A stretch of DNA of 64,000 nt, taken from positions 161,287 to 225,286 of the forward strand of contig JAHLLD010000007.1 in the NCBI GenBank assembly GCA_020444325.1, written 5' to 3'. The DNA comes from a bacterium. GTDB lineage: Bacteria; Bacteroidota; Ignavibacteria; SZUA-365. The notes under the pieces are model-generated. The model was not told where the DNA came from, made no database searches, and saw nothing but the letters and a program-made list of their open reading frames with translations. Position numbers and translations under genes: made by a program. This document shows positions 7,480 through 14,948 of this stretch, piece by piece; position 1 is the first letter of the stretch; each line of letters starts with the position of its first letter.

Positions 7480-8868
7480 TTAGTCCTCTTCCCCTGCCAG
7501 CTTATCCTTGAGGAATTTCGCGAGGTCAACGCCGGTGAGTGTCTTGACGACATCCGGGACCTGCGAAATGACATCGGCGATCTGTCCGGTAAGCTGCGTG
7601 GTGCCCAGCTTGCCGTCCGCTCCGCCGAGCAGCGTGATTTTGTCGATGCGCGAAAGCGGCTCGGCCACGTTCTTCGTGAGCTCGGGCAGCACGTCGAGAA
7701 CCATCTGGTACATCGCGGCCTGGTTGTACTGTCCGTACGCCTTCGCCTTTTCGATCATCGCATCGGCCTCGGACTGTCCGAGCATCTTGATGCGTGCGGC
7801 TTCGACTTCGTTTTCCTTCGCGCGGGCCTGCATCTTGGCCTCGGATTCTTTCACCACACGAATGCCCTCGGCTTCCGCTTCGGAAATGATCTGCACCTTG
7901 CGGGCCTCGGCCGGCTTGATGATGTTCGCTTCGAGTTCCTTTTCCTTGCGCTTGATCTCTTCGGCCTGGACTTTCGCCTGCTCCTGCGTTTCGATCAGCT
8001 TGACCTTGTATTCCTCCTGCTTGACGTCCTGCTCGAGACGGTAACGCTCGAGTTCGTAAGAGGAGTCTGCCTGCGCGCGAACCTTGTTGACTTCGATCTG
8101 CGACTTGGCTTTGAGCTCTTCATTCTTCCAGTTGCGTCCGGCAACCTCGGCAGCGGCAGTAAGCTTGGCGACTTCCGCTTCCTTGTTTGCCTGTGCAGCG
8201 AAGATGGCGGCGTCACGATCATACTCGGCCTGCTTCACAACAGCGTCGCGCTTCGCGGCCGCAATGCGCGGTTTGGACAGTGCTTCGAGATAGCCCTGCG
8301 TGTCATTGATATCCTTGAGCGCGAAGGAAATCATGGACAGACCCATGCTTCCCAGATCACGCACGACAGCGTTGTAAACACGGTTCGCAAATTCGGCGCG
8401 GTCGGAATACAGTTCCGTCACCGTCATGCCGCCGATGGCTTCGCGCACTTTGCCTTCGAGTACAGTCTGCGCAACTTCGTGCACGGCACTGGTGCCGCCA
8501 CCCATGAAGTTCTGCGTGGCGAGGAAAATGGCGTATTCATTTGAGTCAATTTTCACCTGTGCGGAGGACTCGCTCAGGATGGGAATACCGTCCTTCGACA
8601 GCACTTCCGGCGTCTTGATGGTAACGGTGACGACCTCAATGGGCAGGGTGTCGGCCTGTTCGGTGAAAGGATTGACAAAAGAACCGCCGCCGATACGGAA
8701 TTTGTATCCGATCTCCTGCGTCGCGCCATCTGGCGTGGTGATCTGGCTCTTGCGGCCGCTGACCACGAGCACTTCATTGGGGCCGGCCTTGCGGTACTGC
8801 CGCGTCATCCAGAAGATGAAAGCAGCGATCAAGACAACGAGGACGGCAATGATGATCCAAGTAAGCAT
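7480..8868 (-). CDS. flotillin-like SPFH/band-7 membrane scaffold protein
   Basis: 462 residues. One N-terminal membrane segment (WIIIAVLVVLIAAFIFWM) is followed by an SPFH domain (about 30-200, beginning GPNEVLVVSGRKS) and then a long Ala/Glu/Lys-rich coiled coil (about 210-400, with repeated EAE and KAKA blocks) typical of flotillins; the C-terminal part is GQYNQAAMYQMVLDVLPELT-like, as in FloT/YuaG. Such proteins oligomerise at the inner membrane and organise protein complexes. Length matches the family. It is 104 bp from the start of the aminotransferase fusion gene on the same strand and could be in the same transcript, though no functional link is obvious. Its start faces the M48 protease gene, so 8869-9055 is a divergent promoter region. 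Confidence 0.93.
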   Translation of the reverse strand: MLTWIIIAVLVVLIAAFIFWMTRQYRKAGPNEVLVVSGRKSQITTPDGATQEIGYKFRIGGGSFVNPFTEQADTLPIEVVTVTIKTPEVLSKDGIPILSESSAQVKIDSNEYAIFLATQNFMGGGTSAVHEVAQTVLEGKVREAIGGMTVTELYSDRAEFANRVYNAVVRDLGSMGLSMISFALKDINDTQGYLEALSKPRIAAAKRDAVVKQAEYDRDAAIFAAQANKEAEVAKLTAAAEVAGRNWKNEELKAKSQIEVNKVRAQADSSYELERYRLEQDVKQEEYKVKLIETQEQAKVQAEEIKRKEKELEANIIKPAEARKVQIISEAEAEGIRVVKESEAKMQARAKENEVEAARIKMLGQSEADAMIEKAKAYGQYNQAAMYQMVLDVLPELTKNVAEPLSRIDKITLLGGADGKLGTTQLTGQIADVISQVPDVVKTLTGVDLAKFLKDKLAGEED

Positions 8869-9055
8869 TTAAGCCTCCAAAACACTTGGGGAAAGTATCG
8901 ATTCGATATTGTAAGAATCCGTGATGGACAGTGAACGTTCGGGCCCTTTCGCTTGCGTTAGGCAGGATGCACGCGAGCATCTCGACAATAAATACAAACT
9001 TACTTATCCTTTTTTTAAGGCACAAATGCTCCTTTCCCTGTCGTATATTGGGATC

Positions 9056-10345
9056 ATGAACATTTACGCCGTCATTATTCTCGTTACCCTGCTGCTCACG
9101 ACCGCGCTGGAAGTGTGGGCCGACCTTCTCAACCTTCGCGCACTCTCGCCCGAGCTGCCTGACGAGTTCAAGGACGTCTATGATGAAAAGGAGTATGCAC
9201 GTTCGCAGGAATACACCCGCGTGCGGACGAGATTCGGATTTATCTCCGGCGGATTTGACCTGCTGATAATGCTGCTCTTCTGGTTTTCAGGGGGATTCAA
9301 CTGGCTGGATGTGCAGCTCCGCACACTGGAACTGGGACCGATATGGACGGGACTTCTTTACATCGGGAGCCTGAGCGCGGGTATGGGAATCCTGACACTC
9401 CCGTTTTCCGTGTATTCCACCTTCGTTATCGAGGAGCGCTTCGGCTTCAACCGCACCAGCGTTAAAACCTTCATTCTCGACATGCTCAAAGGTGCTCTGC
9501 TGGGGGTGCTCATCGGGGGACCCGTGCTGGCGCTCGTGCTCTGGCTCTTCCTTACGGCCGGCACCATCGCGTGGCTGTACGCATGGCTCGCGGTCACTGC
9601 GTTCATGATTGTCATGCAGTACATCGCTCCCACCTGGATCATGCCGCTGTTCAACCGTTTTACCCCGCTTGAAGAGGGTCCGCTGCGCGATGAAATTCTC
9701 CGCTATGCCGACTCTGTCCAATTCCCTTTGAAAGGGATTTTCGTGATGGACGGTTCAAAACGCTCGTCCCGTTCGAACGCGTTCTTCACGGGATTCGGAA
9801 AGAACAAGCGCATCGTGCTCTTCGACACGCTGATAGAAAAGCATGATGTGGAAGAACTGACATCCGTACTCGCACATGAGATCGGGCACTACAGGAAAAA
9901 ACATATCATCGTCGGACTGCTGCTCAGCGTGATCGAGACCGGGGTCATGTTTTTCCTGCTGTCGCTGTTCATATCGCAGGCCGCTCTCGCGCACGCGTTT
10001 TTCATGGCGCATGTATCGGTGTATGCGGGACTCGTGTTCTTCGGCATGCTCTACTCACCTGTGTCCTTCCTGCTGTCCATTGGGATGAATGCCCTTTCGC
10101 GTAAGCATGAGTTCGAAGCAGACCGCTATGCCGTGCTCACTTATCGGAAGCCTGACGCCATGGCATCAGCGCTCAAAACACTTTCCGTCACGAATCTCAG
10201 CAACGTCACACCGCACCCGGTGTACGTCTTCCTCCACTACTCCCATCCCCCCATGATCGAACGCCTCCGCCACATCGTACGCGTCGCTGCTGAGAAAATC
10301 CCCCACCGCTCCAAACTCCGCATCGGCGTGAAAGATCTGCTGTAG
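9056..10345 (+). CDS. M48-family integral-membrane zinc endopeptidase (Ste24/CAAX protease-like)
   Basis: 429 residues from ATG 9056 with GGGA upstream; upstream in-frame starts would extend into a poorly conserved AT-rich stretch. Several membrane helices are visible in the N-terminal half (for example AVIILVTLLLTTALEVWADL and LLGVLIGGPVLALVLWLFL). The zinc site is VLAHEIGHYRKKH (H274, E275, H278) and the third ligand is expected in RKHEFEADRYA (E352). The FGFNRTS and LFNRFTPLEEGPLR segments are typical of the Ste24 branch (M48A), as opposed to HtpX. In bacteria these act as membrane quality-control proteases. All catalytic residues are present. The stop is followed by a dense repeat cluster. 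Confidence 0.92.
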   Translation: MNIYAVIILVTLLLTTALEVWADLLNLRALSPELPDEFKDVYDEKEYARSQEYTRVRTRFGFISGGFDLLIMLLFWFSGGFNWLDVQLRTLELGPIWTGLLYIGSLSAGMGILTLPFSVYSTFVIEERFGFNRTSVKTFILDMLKGALLGVLIGGPVLALVLWLFLTAGTIAWLYAWLAVTAFMIVMQYIAPTWIMPLFNRFTPLEEGPLRDEILRYADSVQFPLKGIFVMDGSKRSSRSNAFFTGFGKNKRIVLFDTLIEKHDVEELTSVLAHEIGHYRKKHIIVGLLLSVIETGVMFFLLSLFISQAALAHAFFMAHVSVYAGLVFFGMLYSPVSFLLSIGMNALSRKHEFEADRYAVLTYRKPDAMASALKTLSVTNLSNVTPHPVYVFLHYSHPPMIERLRHIVRVAAEKIPHRSKLRIGVKDLL

Positions 10346-10351
10346 AGAAGC

Positions 10352-10386
10352 CAGATTTCAGATTACAGATTGCAGATTCCAAATTG
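10352..10386. repeat. CAGATT-type repeat, left arm
   Basis: Reads AGATTTCAGATTACAGATTG and then CAGATTCCAAATT. The reverse complement of this pattern (AAATCTGCAATCTGCAATTTG, and so on) occurs at 10524-10563, so the pair encloses the REP-like elements at 10394-10505 as an inverted repeat. A related stretch occurs at 62547-62595. Confidence 0.65.
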
Positions 10387-10393
10387 AACTCAT

Positions 10394-10505
10394 CGTCCCC
10401 ACGCTCTGCGTGGGGACGGGACTTCCGAACGCTCCGCGTTCATTCTTCCCAACAAATCGCCGCAGAGCGGCGGTTGTATACGTCCCCACGCGGAGCGTGG
10501 GGACG
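10394..10505. repeat. compound REP-like element, copy 4
   Basis: Three palindromes in a row plus a repeat of the first: A (CGTCCCCACGC, TCT, GCGTGGGGACG) at 10394-10418, B (GAACGC, TCC, GCGTTC) at 10427-10441, a new palindrome AATCGCCGC/GCGGCGGTT around 10456-10476, and A again at 10481-10505 (GGA loop). This is the largest copy in the window and suggests repeated insertion or expansion. Confidence 0.85.
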
Positions 10506-10523
10506 ATGAACAGGAAGCAATCC

Positions 10524-10563
10524 CTGATTAAATCTGCAATCTGCAATTTGAAATTTGAAATCT
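10524..10563. repeat. CAGATT-type repeat, right arm
   Basis: Inverted partner of 10352-10386 (AAATCTGCAATCTGCAATTTG pattern). Just before it, at 10511-10527, is AGGAAGCAATCCCTGAT, which recurs inverted at 62471-62487 (GATCAGGGATTGCTTCC), so these intergenic elements tend to travel together. Confidence 0.65.
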
Positions 10564-10580
10564 GTCCTCTGGATTCGCGC

Positions 10581-11507
10581 CTATTCGGCGCGATAAAATA
10601 TGCCGCGTGGGGCGCGTTGCTGTTGGATGAGTCCGTCGGCGAGAAGGACGTCGAGGTATTTGCCTGCGTCGAGGGGATGGAGTCCAAGAGCGGAGGAAAG
10701 ATCATCGAGCGTGCAGGGACGCACGCGGATGGTGTCAAGAATACGGTCGCGAATGTCTTCGCTGAAGGATGCGAGGTGACGGCGGAGAACGGGTTTCCCG
10801 ATGACTTCCACGCCTTCGCCCAGCATGTGTGCGATGGCCTCGAGATTCTCGCGGGGCATGGGGTCGATCCAGTCCACCGCTCCCGGACGATCAAGTGCAT
10901 TGAGCTGAACACGCGTGGTGCGCAGGCGGGGCAGCAGTTCGCTGAAGAGCGCGAGTTCCTCGGGCGTATCATTGAGTCCGGGAATCAGAAAAATTTCCAG
11001 CCAGACCTCTCCGTGGAATTCCCGGCAGAATATTTCCAGTCCCTCAATCAGCTGTCCACTCGTGAGCGATGATTGAGGACGATTGATTTTACGGAACACG
11101 TCATCAGATACCGCATCGAGCGACGGGACGACGCGGTCTACCGGCATCAGCTCCGCGCGCACCTCCGGCAGATGCAGCAGGGTGCTGTTCGTAAGCATGA
11201 CCACGGGGTACTGCGGGAATTCCCTTTTCAGAAACGCGATGATATCTCCCACACCGCTGTGCAGCGTCGGCTCCCCGGAACCGGAGAAGGTGACGGCGTC
11301 GAGATCGGGTGCGGACGAAAGAAACGCGCGCAGCTGATCGATCACTTCCTGCGTGGGCACGTACTCTTTGCGTTCCACGGTCAGGGTATCTGTTTTCCCG
11401 CATTCACAGTACAGACAATTGAGCGTGCAGGCTTTCTGCGGGGTCAGGTCGATGCCGAGTGAGGTACCGAGACGACGGGAGGGGACGGGTCCGAAAAGAT
11501 GGCGCAT
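10581..11507 (-). CDS. radical SAM protein with C-terminal winged-helix-like domain
   Basis: 308 residues from ATG 11507 (an ATG at 11543 would add 12 residues, but the family usually begins close to FGPVPSRRLG). The 4Fe-4S cluster motif is CTLNCLYCECG (C27, C31, C34; CxxxCxxC), followed by the SAM-binding segments SGSGEPTLH and VMLTNSTLL. The FGPVPSRRLG-SLGIDL opening is typical of a broad family of radical SAM proteins (COG0731-like) with no settled substrate. The last 60 residues (DTIRVRPCTLDDLSSALGLH onward) look like a winged helix, which may bind nucleic acid. The downstream neighbourhood on the plus strand is the repeat cluster. I cannot name the reaction. Confidence 0.85.
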   Translation of the reverse strand: MRHLFGPVPSRRLGTSLGIDLTPQKACTLNCLYCECGKTDTLTVERKEYVPTQEVIDQLRAFLSSAPDLDAVTFSGSGEPTLHSGVGDIIAFLKREFPQYPVVMLTNSTLLHLPEVRAELMPVDRVVPSLDAVSDDVFRKINRPQSSLTSGQLIEGLEIFCREFHGEVWLEIFLIPGLNDTPEELALFSELLPRLRTTRVQLNALDRPGAVDWIDPMPRENLEAIAHMLGEGVEVIGKPVLRRHLASFSEDIRDRILDTIRVRPCTLDDLSSALGLHPLDAGKYLDVLLADGLIQQQRAPRGIFYRAE

Positions 11508-11556
11508 GCTGGGGACGTAGTGACGTTCGTGGCTGGTAATCATGTCGCTGGAAACT

Positions 11557-11573
11557 TATGCAGAATGTGCATA
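11557..11573. repeat. TATGCA palindrome, copy 1 (intergenic)
   Basis: TATGCA, GAATG, TGCATA, an inverted repeat with a 5-nt centre, lying between the radical SAM gene start and the methyltransferase-like gene end. Same motif family as 11670-11690, 11773-11791, 11983-12001, 54929-54945 and 54998-55014. Confidence 0.7.
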
Positions 11574-11606
11574 GAGCGCAATGAACAAGGGCGAGGTCAT
11601 GCCCGG

Positions 11607-12581
11607 TCAGGAAGCGATGCGCTGAATATGCGTTGCGTATGCGACATCGGACGGAGCGGAGGAATTGAGATTATGCGGAAACTGCATAATGCGAAAGGCG
11701 GGTTCATCGGCGAGAACTTTCTCGAAGAACGGGAGTCCGGGAGTGTAACAGAAACGTCCCCCGGGACGCAGATTATGCAGAATCTGCATAAAATGTTGAG
11801 CGAAACGCGATTCCAGTCCTGTCTGATGACGGTGATGAAACAGGAAATGCAGGCTGAAGGATTGATGCGCGACTACGGTGCCCCACTGGGCGGCATCAAG
11901 CGGCGCCTGCATCCAGTCCAAGCGCAGAAATCCCTCCGCTCGCGGTGCAAGCCGGTCGACACCGAGTCCCGCCACACCCGCATTATGCAGAAAGTGCATA
12001 AGCCTTCCTTCACTACCACAGCCGAGGTCGAGCACGGGTTGCTGCAGCTGCTCCACCTCGAGCGCAAGCAACGTGAGCTGCAGTTCGGCCGAATACTCAT
12101 CGCATGGTACGCTGCGGAGAAAACTCTCCGCGGGCTGTCCACCATCATCAGTGGGACACACCGCAGCAAAGAAACGCAGCAGCCGTTCGTGATGCGCGTC
12201 GATAACATGACGCATGGCCTTGCGCAGGGCATCCCTCGATGCAGCATCCCTCAACGCATGCGCACTGCGTGTAACCAGCGCATCGTAGAGCGACGCCAGC
12301 AATGTATCGCTCCCTCCCGGAAGCGCGAGATACTGATTACGTTCCCACGTATACACGCGGGTGGCGTCGGCCATTTCATCGATCAGCTGCCGGCGCTTGT
12401 CCTCGTCCGCGAGAAGGACCAGCATTTCATTCCGGTGCGTGAACACGAAGTCGACGAAGTCTTCATCCACACCACGGAACAGGTGGTTGTCGTACAGGAA
12501 ATCGCCGAGGTCGAACTGCTCCCTGTCCGCATACCGTTCGGCGATAAAAAACTTCAGCTGTTCATGTACGCTTGGGGCCAC
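11607..12581 (-). CDS. SAM-dependent methyltransferase-like protein
   Basis: 324 residues. The clearest motif is VLDLGCGSEGRLMHFLHNAG followed by VAGLGVDRL (about 182-213), matching motif I (GxGxG-type loop, here GCGSEG) and the acidic end of strand 2 of class I methyltransferases. A later LRPGGRFCYTPGLPFFEK segment matches the post-III LkPGG motif. The N-terminal 170 residues are helical and unfamiliar. The substrate cannot be inferred. The start overlaps the end of rsgA by 20 bp, so the two are co-transcribed. Odd feature: three TATGCA palindromes lie inside the coding region and encode the look-alike peptides LMHFLHN, FMQILHN and IMQFPHN, as if a palindromic element had been inserted in frame or the sites were retained for another purpose. 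Confidence 0.7.
   Translation of the reverse strand: MAPSVHEQLKFFIAERYADREQFDLGDFLYDNHLFRGVDEDFVDFVFTHRNEMLVLLADEDKRRQLIDEMADATRVYTWERNQYLALPGGSDTLLASLYDALVTRSAHALRDAASRDALRKAMRHVIDAHHERLLRFFAAVCPTDDGGQPAESFLRSVPCDEYSAELQLTLLALEVEQLQQPVLDLGCGSEGRLMHFLHNAGVAGLGVDRLAPRAEGFLRLDWMQAPLDAAQWGTVVAHQSFSLHFLFHHRHQTGLESRFAQHFMQILHNLRPGGRFCYTPGLPFFEKVLADEPAFRIMQFPHNLNSSAPSDVAYATHIQRIAS
11670..11690. repeat. TATGCA palindrome, copy 2 (inside coding sequence)
   Basis: ATTATGC, GGAAACT, GCATAAT: 7-bp arms around a 7-nt centre, within the methyltransferase-like gene. Confidence 0.7.
11773..11791. repeat. TATGCA palindrome, copy 3 (inside coding sequence)
   Basis: TTATGCAGAATCTGCATAA is a perfect 9+1+9 palindrome within the methyltransferase-like gene. 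Its core is the same as the two intergenic copies upstream of the first large surface-protein gene. Confidence 0.8.
11983..12001. repeat. TATGCA palindrome, copy 4 (inside coding sequence)
   Basis: TTATGCA, GAAAG, TGCATAA: 7-bp arms around a 5-nt centre, within the methyltransferase-like gene, at the codons for the glycine loop region. Confidence 0.7.
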
Positions 12582-13638
12582 CGGGTTTACCCTTCAAGAT
12601 GGACTTCACCATTTTCCCGAACTCCTTGTCCCGCTTGCGTCGTTCGACATACGAGCGCTGATAGTGCGCAGCTTCACGCTGCATTTTCTGATAGTTTTCA
12701 AAGTGTCCTTCATCGAGCACACCCTCTTCGAGTGCGGCGAGCACGGCACAGCCCTTTTCGTGCTGATGCGTGCAATCCGAAAAACGGCACTGCTCGATCA
12801 ACTCCTCGATATCGGCGAAGGTGGCGCTCATACCGGCATCGGCGCCGAAATTGCCCAGTTCACGCATGCCCGGTGTGTCGATGAGCAGGGCACCGTCGGG
12901 CATGGGAAGCAGCTGCCGGCGCGTGGTCGTATGCCGTCCGCGATGGTCCGCATCGCGCACTTCCTTGGTCGCAAAAACCTGCTCACCCAGCAGCGTGTTG
13001 AGCAGTGTGGTCTTCCCGACGCCGGACGAGCCCAGGAGACAGACAGTGCTTCCGGGAAGCAGCTCCGTGCGGATGACTTCGAGTCCTTCCCCCGTCACCG
13101 CACTATAGGCGATGCATGACACTTTCCCGGCTGTTTCGCGCATGCCCTCGAGCATCGCCGCGCGTTCATCCTCATCCACGAGATCAGCTTTGCCGAGAAT
13201 GATGACAGGACGAATCCCGCCCTCCCGTATCATCACCAGGTAACGCTCGAGGCGATTGAGGTTGAAATCGCGATCAGCCGCCTGCAGCACGAAGGCAGTA
13301 TCGATATTGGCCCCGAGCAACTGGAATTCCACATTGCGTCCCGGATCCTTGCGCCGCAACACCGTGCGGCGAGGGAGCAGGTGATGTATCAAGGCGAAGG
13401 TATCGTCATTGAGAAGCTGTGCGGCAACCCAGTCGCCCACGGTGGGGATTGCAAGGCTGTCTTCAGCCGTAAACAGCAATCGTCCCGTCGGTTCTGCGGT
13501 GACGGGTCCCTTTTCCGTCAACAGTTCGAAATTATTCCTGTTGACCACTGCGACGCGGGCCGGGACGAAACCGGACACACCGAGTTCGGCGAACGCCTCT
13601 GCAGCGTACGATTCGTATCCGATTTCCTTAAGTGTCAT
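12562..13638 (-). CDS. rsgA: ribosome biogenesis GTPase RsgA (YloQ/YjeQ)
   Basis: 358 residues from ATG 13638 (GGAAGA upstream); a longer in-frame start is unlikely because it would run into the divergent promoter region. RsgA is a circularly permuted GTPase that matures the 30S subunit. The order is as expected: an N-terminal OB fold, G4 (LGKADLVD, about 148-155), G5-like SAVTGEG (179-185), then G1 GSSGVGKT (203-210), G3 DTPG (254-257) and a zinc-binding tail with C284, C289, H291 and C297 (CRFSDCTHQHEKGC). The gene runs into the methyltransferase-like gene by a 20-bp overlap and is divergent from the membrane protein at 13833. Confidence 0.96.
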   Translation of the reverse strand: MTLKEIGYESYAAEAFAELGVSGFVPARVAVVNRNNFELLTEKGPVTAEPTGRLLFTAEDSLAIPTVGDWVAAQLLNDDTFALIHHLLPRRTVLRRKDPGRNVEFQLLGANIDTAFVLQAADRDFNLNRLERYLVMIREGGIRPVIILGKADLVDEDERAAMLEGMRETAGKVSCIAYSAVTGEGLEVIRTELLPGSTVCLLGSSGVGKTTLLNTLLGEQVFATKEVRDADHRGRHTTTRRQLLPMPDGALLIDTPGMRELGNFGADAGMSATFADIEELIEQCRFSDCTHQHEKGCAVLAALEEGVLDEGHFENYQKMQREAAHYQRSYVERRKRDKEFGKMVKSILKGKPGGPKRT

Positions 13639-13832
13639 GCTATCTTCCCACTGAATACTGTCAGGTATATGTAAAAATAATAAAAGTACTGTCCTCCACG
13701 CAGGGAATTTTTTCCTGCCTTGCCGGAGAACCGCGCAGGACAACGAGATGCGGCCGGGAATTGCGAATTGGCACTGTTTTTCCCTACTTTACCCGCATTC
13801 AACAGCGCCGTACAACCTCGGACAATCCCCGC

Positions 13833-14948
13833 ATGGCAGAGTCCAGCTCACGCTCCACCGGTTTCATTGCATTTGTGATCATTTTCCTTGCAGTGATGGT
13901 TACAACCATCAGTCTGCAGGAAGCGGTGGTCAAACGCTCGCTGGCAACGATGTTCCCGAATTACGAAGTTTTTGCGGATGTTCTGCCGGCGGAGTGGATT
14001 ATCATGAGCCGGGATCTCTCATCGGGCGAGAGTTTCAACAGGCAGAAACAGCAGCTGCGCGAATTGTTCTATGCCATCCGGCACAACGAACTGTCGACGC
14101 AGGACCGCACGACGAATATCCTGATCGGAAAGAAAAAGCTGCATGATCACATCCTCAACACCGGGCAGACACTGTATTTCGTCAATCCCTACTACGCGTT
14201 CATGCCGCTGCATATTTTCTTTGCGCTGATTGTTGCCTTCCTGGTCTCCATGTTTCTGCCGAAAGGGAGCAGCCTGGCCTGGGTGCGCGCCAAGGTGGTT
14301 CGGGAATTCGAGCGTGTCGGCTCACTGCTTGAAAAACAGTTCGACGCACATGATGTGGACTTCGCCGCCATTCTCGGTGTGGACCGGGACAAGCGCGAAC
14401 ATATGCTTCGTTTCACCACGCTGCCGCAGGTGGTCATAAATGAAGTGGAAGACTATATGTCCATCAGCCGGTATATGAAGGGCGAGAGCAGCAACCCACT
14501 TATTCCAATAAAATTCTATTTCCGCTACCGAATTTCCGCCTCGTACGGCAACCTGATTCAGGGACTCGTATCCGGTGGTGCGGCCATCCTGATTTTCGTC
14601 ATCGGTCTTCGGGGACTCAAACTCATTCCGCAGGAAGAACCCTCGCTCATTCTCATGGCACTGTCCATCGAGTTCATCCTGCTGATCGTACTCATGGTGA
14701 CATTCGCGGGGTCAGCGCAGGAGGAGCGGCTCGACCGCGTGGTGAAGGAACTGGAAGCCGAGCAGCGCGATGCCATCAAGCATCAGACCGACACCCTGCA
14801 CGAGGTGCTGGGCGGCAACCGTCACGGCGGCGGCGGCGGCGGAGGTGGCGGCACATCCGACAGCATTGCGGATTATGAAGAGCAGCGCCTGCTCGACGAG
14901 GTGCTCAGCCTCATGATCAAGGAAGCGCAGCGGAAGCGGGAATCATAA
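13833..14948 (+). CDS. uncharacterised multi-span membrane protein with a Gly9 linker
   Basis: 371 residues from ATG 13833. Helix 1 is near the N terminus (GFIAFVIIFLAVMVTTISL), helix 2 near residue 120-140 (MPLHIFFALIVAFLVSMF) and two more near 245-305 (LIQGLVSGGAAILIFVIGL and LILMALSIEFILLIVLMV). A charged cytoplasmic tail follows with a run of nine glycines after RHG and then an acidic helix. I recognise no family. The stop is immediately followed, with no gap, by the GTG of the ATPase gene, a strong sign that the two proteins work together. The AT-rich stretch at 13660-13700 is a plausible promoter shared with rsgA. Confidence 0.7.
   Translation: MAESSSRSTGFIAFVIIFLAVMVTTISLQEAVVKRSLATMFPNYEVFADVLPAEWIIMSRDLSSGESFNRQKQQLRELFYAIRHNELSTQDRTTNILIGKKKLHDHILNTGQTLYFVNPYYAFMPLHIFFALIVAFLVSMFLPKGSSLAWVRAKVVREFERVGSLLEKQFDAHDVDFAAILGVDRDKREHMLRFTTLPQVVINEVEDYMSISRYMKGESSNPLIPIKFYFRYRISASYGNLIQGLVSGGAAILIFVIGLRGLKLIPQEEPSLILMALSIEFILLIVLMVTFAGSAQEERLDRVVKELEAEQRDAIKHQTDTLHEVLGGNRHGGGGGGGGGTSDSIADYEEQRLLDEVLSLMIKEAQRKRES

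Larger units (their letters stand above)
10346..10580. other. repeat-filled gap between M48 protease and radical SAM genes
   Basis: This convergent gap contains only repeats: a CAGATT arm, a compound REP element, an AGGAAGCAATCCCTGAT fragment and the inverted CAGATT arm. The nested, symmetric layout (CAGATT arms outside, palindromes inside) suggests a single composite element. No gene or clear terminator is present. Confidence 0.7.
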
